The notes under the pieces are model-generated. The model searched no databases. It worked only from the letters and a program-made list of their open reading frames with translations, and had not been told where the DNA came from. From Halopiger xanaduensis SH-6 (GTDB taxonomy: Archaea; Halobacteriota; Halobacteria; Halobacteriales; Natrialbaceae): a DNA stretch of 64,000 nucleotides. The translations under genes were made by a program, and so were the position numbers. The stretch is from positions 2,802,270 through 2,866,269 of the forward strand of contig NC_015666.1 of NCBI RefSeq assembly GCF_000217715.1. The letters run 5' to 3'. Below are positions 34,969 to 42,587 of the stretch, piece after piece (position 1 is the stretch's first letter; every line of letters begins with the position of its first letter).

Positions 34969-35759
34969 GCCGACACCTCCTGGCGGCCGATCCGCTCGTC
35001 GAGGGTCTCGGCCATCGACTCGAACACCGCCTCCATGTCGACGTCCTCCTCGACCTCGAAGATCGACGTTCCCGCTTCGAACGCGCGCTGGAGCGCCACG
35101 CGCTTGCGCACTTCGAACAGCGGCACGTCCGGCAGCGCCTCGTCGAACCACTCGAGCATCTCGTCGGCCTGATTGGTGTACTCGACGCGGTTCGCGACCA
35201 GCGCGCGCGGCTCGATCTCGACGTCGTAGTCCATCTGGAGCGAGCCGACGTAGTCGAACAGCAACTCGAGCGAGCGCTTGCTCGTCGATTCGGCCAGCGC
35301 CGGAATCACGAGGTTTTTGGTCGCACAGAGGGCGTTGTCGGTGATCAGTCCGAGCTGCGGCGGGCAGTCGACGACGACGACGTCGTAGCCCCCCTCGCGC
35401 TCGAGGGCGGTCAGCAACGCGTCGAGTCGGTCTTCGCCGTCCGGCTGCTCGGCCAGGGTCGACTGGGCCGCGTTCATGTCGACGTTGCTCGCGAGCACGT
35501 CCATCTCCGGATGATCGTAGACGATCTCCTCGAGCGGGACGCCGGACGGGTCCACGAGCGCGTCGAGCAGCGTCGGCGGCTCGGCGTCGTAGGCGTCGAG
35601 CTGTCCGAGGCCCTCGGTCGCGTTGCCCTGCGGATCGAGATCGACGAAGAGCACGTCCCGTCCGCGTTCGTTCAACGCACCGGCGAGGTTGATCGCAACG
35701 GTCGTCTTTCCGACGCCTCCTTTCTGATTTGTCACACACAGCCGAGCGGATCCCGCCAT
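34965..35759 (-). CDS. parA: ParA family ATPase in the chemotaxis cluster
   Basis: 264 residues from the ATG at 35759. Deviant Walker A KGGVGKTTVAINLAGAL at about residues 12-28, switch I/Walker A' VDLDPQGNATEGLG at about 39-52, and Walker B VVVVDCPPQLG near residue 125. All ParA-specific residues are present, including the signature Lys. ParA proteins form ATP-dependent dimers on the nucleoid and move or space partner-bound cargo. The only partner gene next to it is the long CheW, suggesting the cargo is a chemosensory array rather than DNA; no parB or centromere-like repeat is adjacent. Confidence 0.93.
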   Translation of the reverse strand: MAGSARLCVTNQKGGVGKTTVAINLAGALNERGRDVLFVDLDPQGNATEGLGQLDAYDAEPPTLLDALVDPSGVPLEEIVYDHPEMDVLASNVDMNAAQSTLAEQPDGEDRLDALLTALEREGGYDVVVVDCPPQLGLITDNALCATKNLVIPALAESTSKRSLELLFDYVGSLQMDYDVEIEPRALVANRVEYTNQADEMLEWFDEALPDVPLFEVRKRVALQRAFEAGTSIFEVEEDVDMEAVFESMAETLDERIGRQEVSA

Positions 35760-35902
35760 TCGCTTGGGTCGTTTCAACGCTGCCTACATAATTCACACGG
35801 CCAACTCGACGAACCTGTCGCCGGCCGGACACTGTCCGGATACGGATGACAGACGGAGCCGATCGATTCCGAGCCGCGAATCCGAGCGGGAAATAACCCG
35901 AT

Positions 35903-35920
35903 CGGCCGAATTCTTTATGC
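35903..35920 (+). promoter_or_regulatory. Promoter with GGCCGAA element and TATA box upstream of the gene at 35944
   Basis: GGCCGAATTCTTTATGC: TTTAT is centred 28 bases before the ATG at 35944, and GGCCGAA occupies the BRE/upstream position. The same core precedes the TATA-like box at 60899-60915. Confidence 0.5.
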
Positions 35921-35943
35921 GGCGAACATCACAACCCAGTTCC

Positions 35944-36414
35944 ATGGCAGTGAACGTATCGACCGTCGACAATACCACACGCGCGTGTGTGGACGCTCGA
36001 GCGGACGGTCACGACGGCGGCCGTCTCGGCAGTTCGGCCGCCGTCGGACTCGAGGTCGGGTCGGAACCCGAACTCGAACCCGGACTCGAATCCGGACCCG
36101 ATCCCGGTGTCGAAGTCGGCGACGCCGACTTCGCCGCCGGTCGTCCGGCCGCGCTCGAGCGCGATCGAGCCGTCGACGGCGTCGATCCAGCTGCCAGGAT
36201 CGGCAACCGCTCCCGACGACCAGCTATGATAACCGCTCTCTCCACCAGCACCCCACGGCAGGATCGACCGCGACCCGCGACCGGCGTCGCCGACACCGGC
36301 GACACCGAGACCGACGGCATCAACGAACTCGCGACGCACAGCGAGGGCTCGCCGATGCCGTCCGCGACCGGGCCGATCGCACTCCGCCGACCGAGCCACA
36401 GTTCCGACCGCTGA
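35944..36414 (+). CDS. Unrecognised protein overlapping cheB
   Basis: 156 residues. No family recognised. Supported by a leaderless promoter ending at the ATG, by G/C-rich third codon positions, and by a TGATG stop/start overlap with cheB that would couple translation. The sequence is low-complexity: a Glu/Pro/Gly-rich segment (LEVGSEPELEPGLESGPDPG) at about 34-55 and an Arg/Pro/Thr-rich second half. A weaker minus-strand frame of equal length exists here; the promoter and overlap favour the plus strand. It could also serve mainly as a translated leader for cheB. Confidence 0.45.
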   Translation: MAVNVSTVDNTTRACVDARADGHDGGRLGSSAAVGLEVGSEPELEPGLESGPDPGVEVGDADFAAGRPAALERDRAVDGVDPAARIGNRSRRPAMITALSTSTPRQDRPRPATGVADTGDTETDGINELATHSEGSPMPSATGPIALRRPSHSSDR

Positions 36415-37496
36415 TGGTCCGAGCCGTTATCGCCGACGATTCTGCGGTCATGCGCGAAACCCTCGGGAAGATCCTCGAGGACGGCGGCGTCGAGGTCGTC
36501 GGCCGCGCCAAGAACGGCACCGAGGCGGTCGCGATGATCGGCCGCCTCGAGCCCGACGTGGCGACGATCGACATTCAGATGCCCGGGCTGACGGGCCACG
36601 AGGTGATCGAGCGGGTGATGGCCGACAACCCGACGCCGATGCTGGTCATCAGTTCGCAGACGACGAAAAACGCCGACGCGACGTTCGACGCGCTCGAGGC
36701 CGGCGCGGTCGACTTCATCGCGAAGCCGTCGGGCGACAACTCGGTCGACATCTGGTCGAAACAGGACGAGATCGTCGAACAGGTCGAAGCGGTTGCGAGC
36801 GCCGACGTATCGAAAGCGACGGAGTCGAACCGTAACACGAGTACCGGCACCGGGAGCGGGGCCAGCGCCGCCGGCGCCGGCTCGACGATCGACGTCGCCG
36901 CGGAGTTTCCGAACGACCCGACGCTGGTCATCGGCGCGTCGACCGGCGGCCCGCGCGTCGTCGAGCAGGTTCTCTCCGAACTTCCCGAGCGAGCAGGGTT
37001 ACGAATTCTGGTAGTTCAACACATGGCAGATCACTACACGGAGCGTTTTGCGAAACGCCTCAACGACCGAACAGCGTACGACATTCGAGAAGCGACCGGG
37101 AGCGACACGATCGGGCCCGGCGAGGCCGTGCTGGCGAAGGGCGGCAAACACATGGCGGTCACCGGCTGGCGCAACGGCCGGGTCACCGTCGAACACGACG
37201 ACGGCCCGAAGCGCCACAACGTCAAGCCGGCCATCGACGTCACCATGGAGACCGCGGCCGAGACGGTCCGGGGCAACCTCGCCGGCGTCATCATGACCGG
37301 CATGGGCGCCGACGGCGCCGAAGGTCTGGGCGCGATCAAGGCGGCCGGCGGCAAGGCGATCGTTCAGGACGAGGCGACCTCCCGCGTCTACGGGATGCCG
37401 AAGGTTGCCGCTGAACAGGTCGACGTCGACATGGTGCTGCCGAAAGGTCGGCTCGCCGAAGGCGTCGTCAACGCCTTCCGGGGGTGGTCCGCGTGA
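36414..37496 (+). CDS. cheB: Chemotaxis response regulator protein-glutamate methylesterase CheB
   Basis: 360 residues. Removes methyl groups from transducers (and deamidates Gln) to allow adaptation. The receiver domain (residues 1-120) has the acidic pair DD at 8-9, phospho-Asp in TIDIQMPGL near residue 53, and the Lys in FIAKPSG. A Thr/Gly/Ala-rich linker joins the esterase domain, with catalytic Ser in GASTGGP (near 183), His in VVQHMADHY, and Asp in MTGMGADGAEGL. The final GTGA overlaps the cheA start, so cheB-cheA is an operon. CheR, the opposing methyltransferase, is not in the window. Confidence 0.96.
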   Translation: MVRAVIADDSAVMRETLGKILEDGGVEVVGRAKNGTEAVAMIGRLEPDVATIDIQMPGLTGHEVIERVMADNPTPMLVISSQTTKNADATFDALEAGAVDFIAKPSGDNSVDIWSKQDEIVEQVEAVASADVSKATESNRNTSTGTGSGASAAGAGSTIDVAAEFPNDPTLVIGASTGGPRVVEQVLSELPERAGLRILVVQHMADHYTERFAKRLNDRTAYDIREATGSDTIGPGEAVLAKGGKHMAVTGWRNGRVTVEHDDGPKRHNVKPAIDVTMETAAETVRGNLAGVIMTGMGADGAEGLGAIKAAGGKAIVQDEATSRVYGMPKVAAEQVDVDMVLPKGRLAEGVVNAFRGWSA

Positions 37497-39499
37497 GCGA
37501 CGCGACCAGCACCTTCGTCCAGGAGAGCCAGGAGGACATCCGGAAATTAAACAACGCCCTGCTTGACCTCGAGGACGACCCCGAAAGCTCCGACGCCATC
37601 GAGACGGTGTTCCGGGTCGCGCACAACCTCAAGGGCAACTTCGGCGTGATGGGCTACACGAAGGCGAGCAACATGGCCCACGCGATCGAGGACCTGCTCG
37701 ACTGCATCCGGGACGGCGAACTCGCGGTCACGCCCGAGCGGATGGACCTCATCTTCGAGGGCGTCGACCACCTCGAGGCGATGGTCAACGAGATCTCCGA
37801 CGACGGGGAGACTCACACGAACCCGGAGGCGACGATCGAGGAGATCCGCGCGTCGCTCGAGGCGGGAGCGAACGAAAGCGAGGACGCCGCCGACGCTGAC
37901 GCCGACGAAAGCGCGAGCGACGACGGCGACGCGAATGCCGACGTGGCCGACGCGCACGACGTCCCCCTCGAGGAGCTAGCCGAGGCCGTCGACCTCGAGG
38001 ACGACGAGGAACTCTTCCGGGCGTCCGTCAGCATCGACAACGACGACTCGCCCCACGTCGACGCGATGTTCGTCCTCGACGCGACCGAAGACGAGTACGA
38101 CGTCGTCCGGATGGTCCCCGAGGACGACGTGCTCGAGTCCGAGGAGTTCGGCGGCGTGCTCGACGCGTACCTGCGCACGGGAGACGCCGTCGGAAGCGAC
38201 GACGTCGCCGGCTTCTACGACGAGAACCGGTACGTCGGCGACGTCGCGGTCGAGGCGCTCGGCGACGACCTCGCCGCGGACGCCGATTCCGACGCGGACG
38301 ACACAGCAAGCGAAGACGACGACAGTGGTCGCAGCACCGGCGGTTCCCACGGCTCCCAGGAAGTCGAATCCATCCGCGTCGACGTCGAGCAGATCGACCA
38401 GCTCTACAACCAGGTCGAGGAGATGGTCACCAGCCGGATCAAGCTCCGGAAGATCATCGAGGAGCACGACCTCGTCGAAGCCGAGGACGAACTCGAGGAA
38501 CACGGCAAGATCACCTCGAGCCTGCAGGATACGGTGCTGCAGATCCGCCTCGTTCCGCTGAAGAAGATCGTCGGGAACTTCCCGCGGGTCGTCCGCGACA
38601 TCTCCCGCGATCAGGGCAAGGAGATCGACTTCGAGATGGAGGGCGTCGACATCGAGATGGACCGCTCGATCCTCAACGAACTGAGCGATCCGCTGATGCA
38701 CCTCATCCGGAACGCGGTCGACCACGGCATCGAGTCCCCGGAGGAGCGCGAGAAGAAGGGCAAACCCCGCGAAGGATCGATCAAACTCGTCGGGGAGCGC
38801 GAGCGCGACCGCGTCTCGATCACCGTCGAAGACGACGGCGCCGGACTCGACGTCGAACGCATCCGCGAGAAGGCGGTCGAGAAGGGGATCAAGACCGAGG
38901 AGGAAGTGAAGGTTCTCGACGATTCCGAGGTGTTCGACCTCATCTTCCATCCGGGCTTCTCGACCACCGAAGAGGTCACCGAGGTCAGCGGCCGCGGCGT
39001 CGGGATGGACGTGGTCAATCAGGTCGTCCGCGGCGTCGACGGCTCGATCAATGTCGAGAGCGAACCGGACGAGGGGACGGCTATCACGCTCACGCTGCCG
39101 GTCAGCGTCGCCATCGTCCGCGTGCTGTTCGTCACCGTCGGCGACGAGCAGTACGGCGTGCCGATCAAGAACATCGACGAGATCTCCGAGTTCGAGGACG
39201 TGACCGTCGAGTCCGTCGAAGGCCGGCCCGCGATCACGCACGACGACCGCGTCTACCCGCTGCTCTCGCTTCGCGACCACCTCGACGTCCCGGAGGCCGC
39301 CCCCTCCGAGGACGACATGGTCATCCGGATCAAGGACACCGTCAGGCAGGTCTACCTGCGCTGCTCCGACGTCGTCGGTCAGGAAGAGGTCGTCATCAAA
39401 CCGTTCGAGGGCCTCCTGAGCGGCGCGCCCGGTATCAGCGGCGCCTCCGTCCTCGGCGAGGGCGAGGTCGTGATGATTCTGGACGTCGAAACGCTGTAG
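37493..39499 (+). CDS. cheA: Chemotaxis histidine kinase CheA
   Basis: 668 residues from the GTG that overlaps the cheB stop; another in-frame GTG lies nine bases upstream. HPt domain with phospho-site His44 (RVAHNLKGNFG). An acidic linker and a regulatory-like P2 region span about 165-265. The dimerisation helices (about 285-345) precede the ATPase domain, with N box HLIRNAVDHGIE, G1 DDGAGLD and G2 GRGVGMDVV. A C-terminal CheW-like domain binds the array. All catalytic parts are intact. Phosphorylates CheY and CheB. Confidence 0.96.
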   Translation: MSDATSTFVQESQEDIRKLNNALLDLEDDPESSDAIETVFRVAHNLKGNFGVMGYTKASNMAHAIEDLLDCIRDGELAVTPERMDLIFEGVDHLEAMVNEISDDGETHTNPEATIEEIRASLEAGANESEDAADADADESASDDGDANADVADAHDVPLEELAEAVDLEDDEELFRASVSIDNDDSPHVDAMFVLDATEDEYDVVRMVPEDDVLESEEFGGVLDAYLRTGDAVGSDDVAGFYDENRYVGDVAVEALGDDLAADADSDADDTASEDDDSGRSTGGSHGSQEVESIRVDVEQIDQLYNQVEEMVTSRIKLRKIIEEHDLVEAEDELEEHGKITSSLQDTVLQIRLVPLKKIVGNFPRVVRDISRDQGKEIDFEMEGVDIEMDRSILNELSDPLMHLIRNAVDHGIESPEEREKKGKPREGSIKLVGERERDRVSITVEDDGAGLDVERIREKAVEKGIKTEEEVKVLDDSEVFDLIFHPGFSTTEEVTEVSGRGVGMDVVNQVVRGVDGSINVESEPDEGTAITLTLPVSVAIVRVLFVTVGDEQYGVPIKNIDEISEFEDVTVESVEGRPAITHDDRVYPLLSLRDHLDVPEAAPSEDDMVIRIKDTVRQVYLRCSDVVGQEEVVIKPFEGLLSGAPGISGASVLGEGEVVMILDVETL

Positions 39500-39627
39500 T
39501 CGTCGCTACCCGTTCTTTCCGGTATCGCCGCCGTCGTTCGATTCCGTTCCTCTCGAGCCAGCCCCGATCGTCCTCGGGCAACAGCTGTCGGTTTCTCTCC
39601 GGTTGTAGCGACGGTCGGGAGCGCAAC

Positions 39628-39680
39628 GGCCGATAATAATATAGTTCTTCGTACGCGCGTATGTGAAACATTCGGCCGAT
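39628..39680 (+). promoter_or_regulatory. Two GGCCGAT elements with AT-rich box upstream of cheY
   Basis: GGCCGATAATAATATAG starts at 39628 and GGCCGATGAACG at 39673. Between them is TACGCGCGTA, a perfect palindrome (39652-39661). AATAATATAG could be a distal TATA box. The GGCCGAT core resembles the repeat units upstream of the archaellin genes. Confidence 0.4.
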
Positions 39681-39766
39681 GAACGTTCCCAATCGCATGC
39701 GAATCTCCAAAATAGCTATTTTCCACTGTCGCCACCCAGCAACGAAGTCGTTCATTCGGGCAACAT

Positions 39767-39778
39767 TGTTAAGTTATC
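39767..39778 (+). promoter_or_regulatory. TATA box of cheY
   Basis: TGTTAAGTTATC centred about 26 bases before the ATG at 39798; leaderless cheY-cheC transcript predicted. Confidence 0.55.
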
Positions 39779-39797
39779 TGGGTGTATTGGACCGTTC

Positions 39798-40154
39798 ATG
39801 GACGTGCTGATTACAGACGATTCTGGGTTCATGCGGGATCTCCTCCGTGAAATCCTCGAGGAAGACCACAACATCGTCGGGGAAGCCGAAAACGGCGTCG
39901 AAGCCGTCGAACTCTATCAGGAAGAATCGCCGGACATCGTCTTTATGGACATCGTCATGCCGATCAAGGACGGAATCGAGGCGACCGACGAGATCACGGA
40001 CATGGATCCGGACGCGAAGGTCGTCATGTGCACCAGCGTCGAGCAGGCCGAGCAGATGAAAGACTCGATCAAGGCCGGCGCCGAGGGTTACATCACGAAA
40101 CCCTTCCAGAAGGAAAGCGTGCTCGAGGAACTCAACAGCATCGTCGCCGGGTAA
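39798..40154 (+). CDS. cheY: Chemotaxis response regulator CheY
   Basis: 118 residues, a single receiver domain. Acidic pair Asp7-Asp8 (VLITDDSG), phosphorylation site Asp51 (VFMDIVMP), switch Thr in VVMCTSVEQ, and Lys in YITKPF are all present. In haloarchaea phospho-CheY acts on the archaellum through CheF. A six-base gap to cheC makes the two an operon. Confidence 0.97.
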   Translation: MDVLITDDSGFMRDLLREILEEDHNIVGEAENGVEAVELYQEESPDIVFMDIVMPIKDGIEATDEITDMDPDAKVVMCTSVEQAEQMKDSIKAGAEGYITKPFQKESVLEELNSIVAG

Positions 40155-40160
40155 CTCGCC

Positions 40161-41375
40161 ATGGAAATCGACATTCGAGAACTCGAGACCTTTCAGGAGC
40201 TCGCCCACGACGGCGCACAGTCGGCCGCCGACTCTCTCGCACAGTTGACGGGGATCAGCACGAACGTTCAGGTGACCAACGTCTCGCTGATGTCCGCGTC
40301 GGACCTGCAGTACGAATTCATCGGCACCGAGTTCGCCGGCGTCAACATCGATCTGAGCGGCGAAATTTCGGGCGAGGTTGTCCTCGCGTTCGACGAACGG
40401 GGTCGGCGCGCGATCACCGACGAACTCGTTCCCGCCGACGACCCCGAGAAGAAAAAGAGCAGCATCAAGGAAGTCGGAAATATCATGTCCAGCGGGTTCG
40501 TCGACGGCTGGGCGAACTACCTGAACGCCAAGATCAAGAACTCGCCGCCGGACTACATCGAGGGGACCGGCGTCGACGTCTTACCCAAGTCGGCGACGGA
40601 GGAGGACACCCACCTCCTCGTGTTCCGCAGCCGCGTCGAAGCCTCGCAGGGCGAGGTCAACGAACCCGTCGACTTCCGCATTCTACTCGTTCCCGACTCG
40701 ACCTCGCTCGAGCGCGCGCTTACGCCCCGCGCCGAGGACGGCATCTCCTTCGAGAAGCTCGAGGTCTTCACGGATATGACCAAGGAGGGCGCCGAGAAGG
40801 CGGCGGCGAACATCACCTCGATGACCGGCATCGACACGAACGTCAACGTCAGCCGGCTGACGCTGGTGCCGATCGAGGACATCCCGCGCGAGGTCGGCAA
40901 CAAGCGCTACGTCGGCAACGTCATGGAGTTCGAGGGGAAACTCGGCGGCTACCTCGTGATCCTGTTCGACCAGCCCTCCGGACGGGCGGTCGTCGACTCG
41001 CTGGTGCCGATGGAGACCGACGAACAGTGGGGCAGCATGGAACAGGAGGCGCTCAAGGAACTGGGCAACATCATGACCAGCGGCTTCATCGACGGCTGGG
41101 CGAACGTCTTAGACGCCGAGATCAAACACAAGCCGCCGGAGTTCGTCGCCGACACCGGCTCCTCGATCATGAGCCCGATCACGTCGAAGATCGCCGAGAC
41201 CGACGATCACGCGTTCATGCTCGACTCGAGCATCCAGACCGACAGCGATCAGGTGTTCACCTGCCAGATGCTCGCCCTACCGCGGCGGGACGAACTCGAG
41301 CAGGCGCTATCGGATCTGCTCGTCGAGAACTCGGAGAATACGCGCATCGATCCCGCCGACCTGTTCGATCGGTAA
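40161..41375 (+). CDS. cheC: Two-domain CheC-family CheY phosphatase
   Basis: 404 residues with an internal duplication. Each half carries the CheC-type active-site helix: EVGNIMSSGFVDGWANYLNAKI at about 109-130 and ELGNIMTSGFIDGWANVLDAEI at about 297-318, each with the acid and Asn expected for phosphatase activity. CheC-type proteins dephosphorylate CheY-P and contribute to adaptation. The partner CheD is not seen in the window. Cotranscribed with cheY. Confidence 0.93.
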   Translation: MEIDIRELETFQELAHDGAQSAADSLAQLTGISTNVQVTNVSLMSASDLQYEFIGTEFAGVNIDLSGEISGEVVLAFDERGRRAITDELVPADDPEKKKSSIKEVGNIMSSGFVDGWANYLNAKIKNSPPDYIEGTGVDVLPKSATEEDTHLLVFRSRVEASQGEVNEPVDFRILLVPDSTSLERALTPRAEDGISFEKLEVFTDMTKEGAEKAAANITSMTGIDTNVNVSRLTLVPIEDIPREVGNKRYVGNVMEFEGKLGGYLVILFDQPSGRAVVDSLVPMETDEQWGSMEQEALKELGNIMTSGFIDGWANVLDAEIKHKPPEFVADTGSSIMSPITSKIAETDDHAFMLDSSIQTDSDQVFTCQMLALPRRDELEQALSDLLVENSENTRIDPADLFDR

Positions 41376-41385
41376 ACGGGCGAAC

Positions 41386-41416
41386 TTTTTCCTCCTCGAG
41401 GTCGCCGAAGGCGACC
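41386..41416 (+). terminator. T-run and hairpin after cheC
   Basis: T5 at 41386-41390, 11 bases after the stop, followed by GGTCGCC-GAA-GGCGACC (41400-41416), a perfect seven-base stem with a three-base loop. Lies between convergent cheC and cheF2. Confidence 0.5.
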
Positions 41417-41445
41417 CACTCGGTGCAAAGACTCGATGAAAAATG

Positions 41446-41468
41446 CCGGAAGCGCTGCCCGCTTCCGG
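41446..41468. terminator. Nine-base hairpin in the cheC-cheF2 gap
   Basis: CCGGAAGCG (41446-41454) pairs perfectly with CGCTTCCGG (41460-41468) over a five-base loop. With the previous hairpin it may separate the convergent transcripts. The surrounding 200 bases have no gene I can support. Confidence 0.4.
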
Positions 41469-41586
41469 ACCCTCGCTCGCTGTACTCGCAAGGAGGCCCT
41501 CGCTCTCGTCAGTCACTCGCAGGTGCACCGCTTCGGAACCGGTACTGAGCGTGGATTTCTCGAGGACCGAACCGCGCCCGGCGCCA

Positions 41587-42495
41587 CTACCGATCTAACT
41601 GGTCGAGCGTTCCGCCCGCGTTGACGTCCTCGATCCGCTCGCTGACGATGATCCGTCCCTTCGCCGTCAGCGACATCTCGTTGCCGTTCTCGACGATCAG
41701 TCCCTTCTTCTGGACCGAGTTGAGGACGTTCGTCACGTAGGTCGGATCGCCGTCTAACATGTTGGTGAAGTCGATGTCGCCGCCGGTCGCGTGGATCCCG
41801 ACCAGGACCCGCTTTTCGGGGTTCGAGAGCTCGAGGTCCGCGACCTCCTCCCGAAGTTCGTCGAACTCGAGGCGGAGGAACCGGGCGAGCAGGTTCACGT
41901 ACTGACTCTTCGAGGGGGCGATCAGCGACGTCTGTGTGAGTCCGGAGCCGCGGTCGATGTGTTTGACGACCAGCGTCACGCGGTCGTCGCTCTCGCCGAT
42001 CTTGTTGGTTCGATCGATCTCCATGACGGTCTCGACGTCGAAGCTGAAGGTGCCGGCCTTCGAGCGGACCTCGATCCGCCGGTCGTCGATGCCGATCTTC
42101 CCGGGGACGACGGAGGTGTCCTTGACGCGGCCGCCGACGCGGGCCGGGTGGCGGACGGCGGCTTTCCGACCGTCCAGCAGGCAGCGAAACAGCAGCGAGA
42201 CGAACTCCTCGACGGACTCGCCGCGGCTCTCGATGACCGCGCTGCGGGTCCCCTCGTCGGTCTTGTAGCCGATCGTCACCGTATCGTCGAAGAACTGCCT
42301 GACGTGACTCGGGACGGTGCCGACGTTGACGTCGACGACCCGCGAGAGCGGAATCGTCTTCTTCTCGTCCTCGGTCACGAGTACGACCCGTTTCTCGGTC
42401 GTAATGATCCGCCCGGTAAACGGCGTCCCATCCCCCGTACCGCCGCGATTGAAAAAGAACCGCCCCGTGAAATCGGCGACGACGTCCTCAGTCAT
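41587..42495 (-). CDS. cheF2: Archaeal taxis protein CheF (DUF439), second paralogue
   Basis: 302 residues. CheF proteins link CheY to the archaellum in haloarchaea. N-terminal beta-rich half (GRIITTEKRVVLVTEDEKKTIPLSRVVDVNVG) resembles a PH-like fold; the middle repeats this theme (VVPGKIGIDDRRIEVRSKAGTFSFDVETVMEIDR). The C-terminal 90 residues are a winged-helix-like domain (LELSNPEKRVLVGIHATGGDIDFTNMLDGDPTYVTNVLNSVQKKGLI). Number assigned by context only. Convergent with cheC. It probably has its own promoter (ACCTAAATGC, minus strand, about 42524-42533). Confidence 0.88.
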   Translation of the reverse strand: MTEDVVADFTGRFFFNRGGTGDGTPFTGRIITTEKRVVLVTEDEKKTIPLSRVVDVNVGTVPSHVRQFFDDTVTIGYKTDEGTRSAVIESRGESVEEFVSLLFRCLLDGRKAAVRHPARVGGRVKDTSVVPGKIGIDDRRIEVRSKAGTFSFDVETVMEIDRTNKIGESDDRVTLVVKHIDRGSGLTQTSLIAPSKSQYVNLLARFLRLEFDELREEVADLELSNPEKRVLVGIHATGGDIDFTNMLDGDPTYVTNVLNSVQKKGLIVENGNEMSLTAKGRIIVSERIEDVNAGGTLDQLDR

Positions 42496-42587
42496 ACGCT
42501 CCCATCTATCGTGAATTGTCTTAGCATTTAGGTATCGCCGTCGGTGCCGTTACCGCAGGTCCGTCTCCGTCGGTCGCGGTCGCGTCG

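Noticed and set aside
34965-35759. ParA as part of a plasmid or chromosome partition locus
   Set aside because: No ParB gene, centromere-like repeats or replication gene are adjacent; the coupled partner is CheW inside a chemotaxis block.
35929-36399. Minus-strand frame of 156 codons opposite the gene before cheB
   Set aside because: No promoter at a suitable distance and no coupling to a neighbour, while the plus strand has both a TATA box at the right distance and a TGATG overlap with cheB.
41434-41624. Short plus-strand frames (starting MKNAGSAARFRT) after cheC
   Set aside because: They read through two hairpins in the convergent cheC-cheF2 gap, are basic and have no family; probably non-coding or an old repeat.
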